A DNA stretch of 8,819 bases, taken from NCBI GenBank assembly GCA_030523505.1, contig JAUNIK010000094.1, positions 1 to 8,819 of the forward strand, read 5' to 3'. Both the position numbers and the translations under genes were made by a program. Below are positions 5,772-8,819 of this stretch, in pieces (position 1 is the first letter of the stretch; every line of letters starts with the position of its first letter). Below the pieces are notes generated by a model, which saw only the letters and a program-made list of their open reading frames with translations, had not been told where the DNA came from and did not search any database. The DNA comes from Prevotellaceae bacterium. GTDB lineage: Bacteria; Bacteroidota; Bacteroidia; Bacteroidales; Bacteroidaceae.

Positions 5772-6362
5772 TTATTCTTCATCGCAGTTATTCAAACCCT
5801 CGTAGCCCTTCATTTCCTCGGCTGCCATTTGGTGTTCCTCCTGAGGGAGAACATATCGTAGCATTGAATGATCCTTTAGGAATATGTGATTCAGCGTGTG
5901 TGACAGGCTCTCCAGCGTCCGCTCGCGGGTGGGCCTTCTCAGTTCACATTCCCATACTGTTATTGAGTGCCAGCCCATCTTTGCCAGTTTCTTCTGCACT
6001 TCGACATCACGTTCTTGGTTTCTTAGGATCTTACTCACCCAGAACTCCCTCCTCGTATGAGGAATCTTACAACACTCCGAGTTCGTCAAATTGTCCAATT
6101 GTAAATCGTTCAATTGTCTAATTACATTGTGTCCATGCCAGAAGCATCCGTTCACGAATATGCATGTACGGTATTTCCTCAGTACAAGGTCGGGTTTACC
6201 CGGCAGTCGGCGGTCGTTAAGCCTATATCGGAAGCCTCTGCTCCAAAGAAACTTACGCACAATCATCTCGGGCTTCGTGTCCTTTCCACGAATCCGCGAC
6301 ATGTTGCGACTGCGAGCAGTCGTGACCTCAGGCTCGGTTTCTATATGAAGCTTGTCCGACAT
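5772..6362 (-). CDS. vsr: Very short patch repair (Vsr) endonuclease with an inserted loop
   Basis: Vsr nicks DNA 5' of the T in T:G mismatches that arise when 5-methylcytosine deaminates. Motifs run in the usual order: RSRNMSRIRGKDTKPE (17-32), LPGKPDLV (53-60) with the catalytic Asp at D58, IFVNGCFWHGH (68-78) with C73, H76 and H78 as active-site or zinc positions, HTRREFWVSKI (102-112), and VWECEL (136-141) with C139 as a zinc ligand. The length is 196 aa against about 156 in E. coli Vsr. Part of the excess is a C-terminal tail, and part is a segment of about 15 residues between HGH and the REFW motif containing QLNDLQLDNL. There the expected Cys two residues after the second His is absent (V80), and C97/C98 come later. 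It is the last gene of the mcrB-mcrC-vsr unit, 60 bp after mcrC. Family assignment is firm; activity is uncertain because of the insertion. Confidence 0.94.
   Translation of the reverse strand: MSDKLHIETEPEVTTARSRNMSRIRGKDTKPEMIVRKFLWSRGFRYRLNDRRLPGKPDLVLRKYRTCIFVNGCFWHGHNVIRQLNDLQLDNLTNSECCKIPHTRREFWVSKILRNQERDVEVQKKLAKMGWHSITVWECELRRPTRERTLESLSHTLNHIFLKDHSMLRYVLPQEEHQMAAEEMKGYEGLNNCDEE
6088..6117. repeat. 15-bp tandem repeat inside vsr
   Basis: AAATTGTCCAATTGT (6088-6102) is followed directly by AAATCGTTCAATTGT (6103-6117), 13 of 15 identical; a degenerate third unit may run to about 6132. Each unit is itself two [C/A]AATTGT-like words 7-8 bp apart. Because 15 is a multiple of 3, the repeat is read in frame as QLNDL-QLDNL. 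Its AT-rich style differs from the flanking coding sequence. Confidence 0.8.
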
Positions 6363-6422
6363 AAACTAATTAATAATAAGGTTCCCGCCCCAAAAAGGGG
6401 AAGAAGAGGGGGCTCTTTTGTT

Positions 6423-7712
6423 TTATTCAATTACCGGCAGTTTGATTGGCAGTTTATAGAATTTCTGGTATTCGCTTATAACGCCAATCTTGTCTGAATT
6501 CAGTTCTCCATTGCCAAGCAACAGTCTATCCGGGAAATCCATGATGTTTTCAACCCCTTCCTTACTTGGATATATCACCATACAAGGACTGACAAATTCC
6601 TCGTCCTGGCAATTCAGAAAATTCGTGCGTATTCTCTTGTGACGGGCATATCCCGATAGTTGCCGGACATTCTCATGGATAACGCCCTCATCCCACCGAG
6701 GTATATATTTCGTGTCAATAATCATATGCTCGTCCTTCTTGCTGAAGTCAATGATATTGCCACGTACAGCCTCTTGATATCCAATCAGCGAAGTGTCATA
6801 ACGCTCGGCAAGCAGAGCATACACATATCTCTCGAACAAGACTGGCATATCAATGATGAACGGTGGGAATTTCTGCAAGCCATCATCACCGTCGCCCACG
6901 CATTTGCCTTGTTTCCTGATTATCATCTTTGCCAAAGGCATTGCCTCACGGTAGTCTTTGAACATCGGGTTCAAATGAATTCTCGACAAGTCCTGGATGC
7001 TAATCTCGGAACTTACATTTTCGAATGCCGGCATACATTCGTTGTACATATTGACCAACGGTTGGAAATGCATCCCCAGAGCCTGGCTCTGCCTGATGAT
7101 CATTCCGCGGCAATACGACAGTGCTGCTTTCAGAATCCTGTTCTCCAGACAGTCGATTTCGTATTCCTGAAACCGGCAGTCAACAGAGTCTTTCCTGCCC
7201 TGTGCAAATCCATGTTTTATATATTGGCTGAAAAGAATCTTACCCTTGATCTTCGATGTCAATCGCTCCTCATGTGTCACATAACCGCTCTTCAAACCCT
7301 TCTTCACTATTCGCTTCACTACATTCATGAAGTAAACAATCAGCAAAGGTTCGAGCTGAAAATCATGGGAATCAATCTCAATGGGTTTGTCCTCGGTACG
7401 GATGTAAAACAGTTTGTCCAGATCTTTGTTCACTTTCTCGCAGGCGAAACACCTCATGAACATCGTCTGGAAATCCAGTCCGCTAATCTTCGGACGCACC
7501 ACAATGGCCTTGCTATGCCTTTTGTCAATCCAGTCGGCACCAACATAATAGGACATGAAAAACTCGTCCTGACGGAAATCATAGTCCATTCCCATCAGTC
7601 GAATATCCCTCAGGCATTGAGTCTTCTCAACACCTCTCATCTGGTCCATCAGAAGTTTTCTCAGCTTCTCTTCTTCCACATGGAATATCTCATGTTCCCT
7701 GAACGACAGCAT
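6423..7712 (-). CDS. mcrC: McrC-family PD-(D/E)xK restriction endonuclease subunit
   Basis: McrC is the nuclease partner of the McrB AAA+ ring and stimulates its GTPase. From ATG at 7712 the protein is 429 aa and begins MLSFREHEIFHVEEEKL, the usual McrC opening ('i.vrEye.i'). The frame is open up to an ATG at 7808, but those 32 extra codons overlap the shadow of the mcrB 3' end and look non-homologous, so I prefer 7712, 28 bp after the displaced mcrB stop. The C-terminal nuclease core is intact: FERYVYALL (about residues 293-301), NIIDF with D322, IIDTKY with D333 and K335, and the trailing QLSGY (351-355). The N-terminal half is a McrC-type scaffold domain. With McrB it would cut modified DNA (type IV), or act as a LlaJI-like type II restriction enzyme. 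The protein itself looks undamaged; the frameshift in mcrB is the problem. Confidence 0.94.
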   Translation of the reverse strand: MLSFREHEIFHVEEEKLRKLLMDQMRGVEKTQCLRDIRLMGMDYDFRQDEFFMSYYVGADWIDKRHSKAIVVRPKISGLDFQTMFMRCFACEKVNKDLDKLFYIRTEDKPIEIDSHDFQLEPLLIVYFMNVVKRIVKKGLKSGYVTHEERLTSKIKGKILFSQYIKHGFAQGRKDSVDCRFQEYEIDCLENRILKAALSYCRGMIIRQSQALGMHFQPLVNMYNECMPAFENVSSEISIQDLSRIHLNPMFKDYREAMPLAKMIIRKQGKCVGDGDDGLQKFPPFIIDMPVLFERYVYALLAERYDTSLIGYQEAVRGNIIDFSKKDEHMIIDTKYIPRWDEGVIHENVRQLSGYARHKRIRTNFLNCQDEEFVSPCMVIYPSKEGVENIMDFPDRLLLGNGELNSDKIGVISEYQKFYKLPIKLPVIE

Positions 7713-7740
7713 CCTTTTTCTGCGTAATAATCTGCCTCGC

Positions 7741-7977
7741 TTATTGAATATTCTTTCCAAGACTATCGATAGCCTCTTTGACGCCACCACGTTCCACCAG
7801 AATGCCATCCCGCAAGTATTCCCTGAGGAGAGGACGAATCTTGTAATCCAGATTCATCTTGTAGTCATCCTCCGTAGGAGCCAGGAAGTAGCTATGGCCA
7901 ATCATCACGTCCACAAGCTCGAAATCATCAGAAAGGTTGTTCTTGATGATATTCTTTACCTCATTACTGCTTGTTTC
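7741..7977 (-). pseudogene. mcrB: Out-of-frame C-terminal part of mcrB
   Basis: In the frame shifted by one base from the mcrB fragment, the minus strand reads [17 protein letters not shown], then DVMIGHSYFLA, then YKIRPLLREYLRDGIL, and stops at TAA 7743-7741. This is the lid-side end expected of McrB ('vGHSyF...l.yki.PlL.eYl.D'). It has no credible start of its own: a TGA at 7980-7978 closes the frame just upstream. The frame change must lie between 7967 and 7977, where the coding strand contains GAGAAACAAG; removing one A would join the two halves. The span from the mcrB ATG to this stop is 919 nt, i.e. 306 codons plus one surplus base, as expected for a single-base insertion. A sequencing error is possible. 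Confidence 0.85.
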
Positions 7978-8659
7978 TCAGTTCACCCTTGTCGTGGTAG
8001 AATTCATTGATAACAAACGGATCCGACTCCAATGTCATGAAGGCGAATCGCCGGCGAATAGCATAGTCGATATAACCAAGACTTCTGTCGGCTGTATTCA
8101 TCGTACCAACGATATACAGATTGTCTGGCACACCAAACTCCTCGCCTGAGTAAGGCAGAGTAACCTTGAACTCATCTTCATTGCCCATGCGCTTGCTTTT
8201 TTCGAGCAGGGTGATCAACTCGCCCAAAACCTTTGAAATATTTGCACGGTTTATCTCGTCGATTATCAAGACGTATTTACTATCAGGTGCAGCCATTGCC
8301 TCAGAGCAGATACGCTTGAATATGCCGGGCATCACATGGAAGGTCATCTCATGCTTCACCTCGTCGGTATTTGGCTTAAGTCCTTCGACAAACTCCTCGT
8401 AATCCAGACTCTGGTGGAATGTTGTAAATGCGATTCGCCCTTCCTTTTGCAGACGCAGATATTCCTCTTTTAGTTCTTTCCTTGTAGCAGGAATCTCGCC
8501 GTTGCACAGATATACCGCCAGTTCCGTAGTGACATACGTCTTACCACATCCCGGTGCTCCCTGCAAGATTATCTGACCGTTGTTATCAAGCAGTTTCTTT
8601 GCGTCCTTGACAAAGTTACTAACCATACCGTGTTTCATATTCGTTTTATCTTTTGCCAT
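7964..8659 (-). CDS. mcrB: McrB-family AAA+ GTPase, truncated by frameshift (231 aa)
   Basis: McrB is the GTP-driven AAA+ ring of the McrBC complex. Motifs: Walker A GAPGCGKT at 34-41, the [16 protein letters not shown] strand-helix region (79-94), Walker [12 protein letters not shown] (130-140), the McrB-specific GTPase signature MNTADRS at 187-193, and arginine-finger/sensor region IDYAIRRRF (197-205). The start at 8659 lies only 33 residues before Walker A, so the N-terminal methyl-DNA-binding domain of E. coli McrB is absent. This is a motor-only McrB, and recognition must come from McrC or a missing partner. The frame ends prematurely at TAA 7966-7964 after KGELRNKQ; the rest is readable in another frame down to 7741. 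Intact length would be about 305 aa. It is the first gene of the operon, behind a consensus promoter. Loss of the C-terminal AAA+ lid would be expected to impair ring assembly. Confidence 0.93.
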   Translation of the reverse strand: MAKDKTNMKHGMVSNFVKDAKKLLDNNGQIILQGAPGCGKTYVTTELAVYLCNGEIPATRKELKEEYLRLQKEGRIAFTTFHQSLDYEEFVEGLKPNTDEVKHEMTFHVMPGIFKRICSEAMAAPDSKYVLIIDEINRANISKVLGELITLLEKSKRMGNEDEFKVTLPYSGEEFGVPDNLYIVGTMNTADRSLGYIDYAIRRRFAFMTLESDPFVINEFYHDKGELRNKQ

Positions 8660-8709
8660 ATCTCTACGATATGTATTTCCTTCATAACATTATTATTGCT
8701 TTGCAATTA

Positions 8710-8741
8710 CAAAAGTATAACAAATGTTTGAAACTACCAAA
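8710..8741 (-). promoter_or_regulatory. Bacteroidetes-type promoter of the mcrB-mcrC-vsr operon
   Basis: On the minus strand TTTG (8741-8738), exactly 20 nt, then TACTTTTG (8717-8710): a full consensus match. The start of transcription should be near 8703, with a leader of about 43 nt before ATG at 8659. This makes mcrB the first gene of its transcript. Confidence 0.75.
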
Positions 8742-8799
8742 TATAGTGGTTAAAAACGAAAACGAACACGAAGACAGGTAACTATAATTTTTCACTCTT

Positions 8800-8812
8800 C
8801 ACTTTAAAAGTG
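8800..8812. repeat. 13-bp palindrome upstream of the mcrBC promoter
   Basis: CACTTT-A-AAAGTG is perfectly palindromic around one base, about 60 bp upstream of the -33 box. It could be an operator, or part of a terminator for a gene beyond the window; the window ends seven bases later. Confidence 0.35.
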
Positions 8813-8819
8813 GCCCTGG

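Noticed and set aside
6388..6417. CCCC-AAAAA-GGGG and AAGAG-GGGG-CTCTT hairpins between mcrC and vsr
   Set aside because: Stems of only four to five pairs and no U-run in the direction of the operon; not enough for a terminator or attenuator call.
6660..7727. Long plus-strand open frame of 355 codons opposite mcrC
   Set aside because: It is antisense to the McrC gene, which has clear nuclease motifs; the translation (His- and Leu-rich, no domain) is a codon-bias shadow.
7713..7808. Upstream ATG at 7808 for mcrC, giving a 461-aa protein
   Set aside because: The added 32 residues overlap the displaced mcrB 3' end in another frame and do not resemble a McrC N-terminus, whereas the sequence from 7712 does.
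7967..7977. Programmed ribosomal frameshift in mcrB
   Set aside because: No recognisable slippery heptamer or prfB-like context; the three-A run is too short for typical phase variation. A mutation or sequence error is simpler.

Overview
The window looks like a chromosomal piece of a Bacteroidales bacterium, most likely Prevotella-like. The evidence is Bacteroidetes-type promoters (TTTG, 20 nt, TAnnTTTG) in front of several genes, start codons without clear Shine-Dalgarno sequences, secreted proteins with a T9SS-like tail and a 'KTxxG...ITF' N-terminal module, and a GxGYxYP-family putative glycoside hydrolase. The genus is an inference from style, not a proven placement.

Layout. (1) 1-894, minus strand: an MgtC/SapB membrane protein (cut by the window edge) preceded by a small double zinc-ribbon protein, with a candidate promoter. 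(2) 935-3809, plus strand: a divergent, well-formed promoter drives a two-gene secreted unit, a 184-aa exported protein and a 714-aa GxGYxYP putative glycoside hydrolase with a C-terminal discoidin (F5/8 type C) domain, closed by a hairpin terminator. (3) 3840-5278, minus strand: three unrecognised, very acidic cytoplasmic proteins in two transcription units, each with a recognisable promoter, separated by a hairpin terminator. Two of them share an AVMT[F/L]YG...[F/Y]IT segment. (4) 5223-5771: a 549-bp non-coding stretch with three successive inverted-repeat modules, including a perfect 13+1+13 palindrome and a ~212-bp nested element with 32-bp terminal arms (31/32 matched) built from GTGGAGGG words. 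(5) 5772-8741, minus strand: an mcrB-mcrC-vsr defence/repair operon with a consensus promoter.

How region 5 works. McrB is an AAA+ GTP-dependent motor and McrC a PD-(D/E)xK nuclease; together they form a modification-dependent (type IV) or LlaJI-like restriction complex. Vsr repairs T:G mismatches left by deamination of 5-methylcytosine. This pairing suggests cytosine-C5 methylation biology, but no methyltransferase lies in the window. Two lesions stand out. mcrB is split by a +1 frame change at about 7967-7977, so the 231-aa product lacks the C-terminal ~75 residues, which are still readable in another frame. vsr carries an in-frame 15-bp tandem repeat right at its zinc-ligand loop. As sequenced, the restriction complex is probably impaired, and the repair enzyme may be altered.

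No tRNA, rRNA, CRISPR array, insertion sequence or phage gene was seen.
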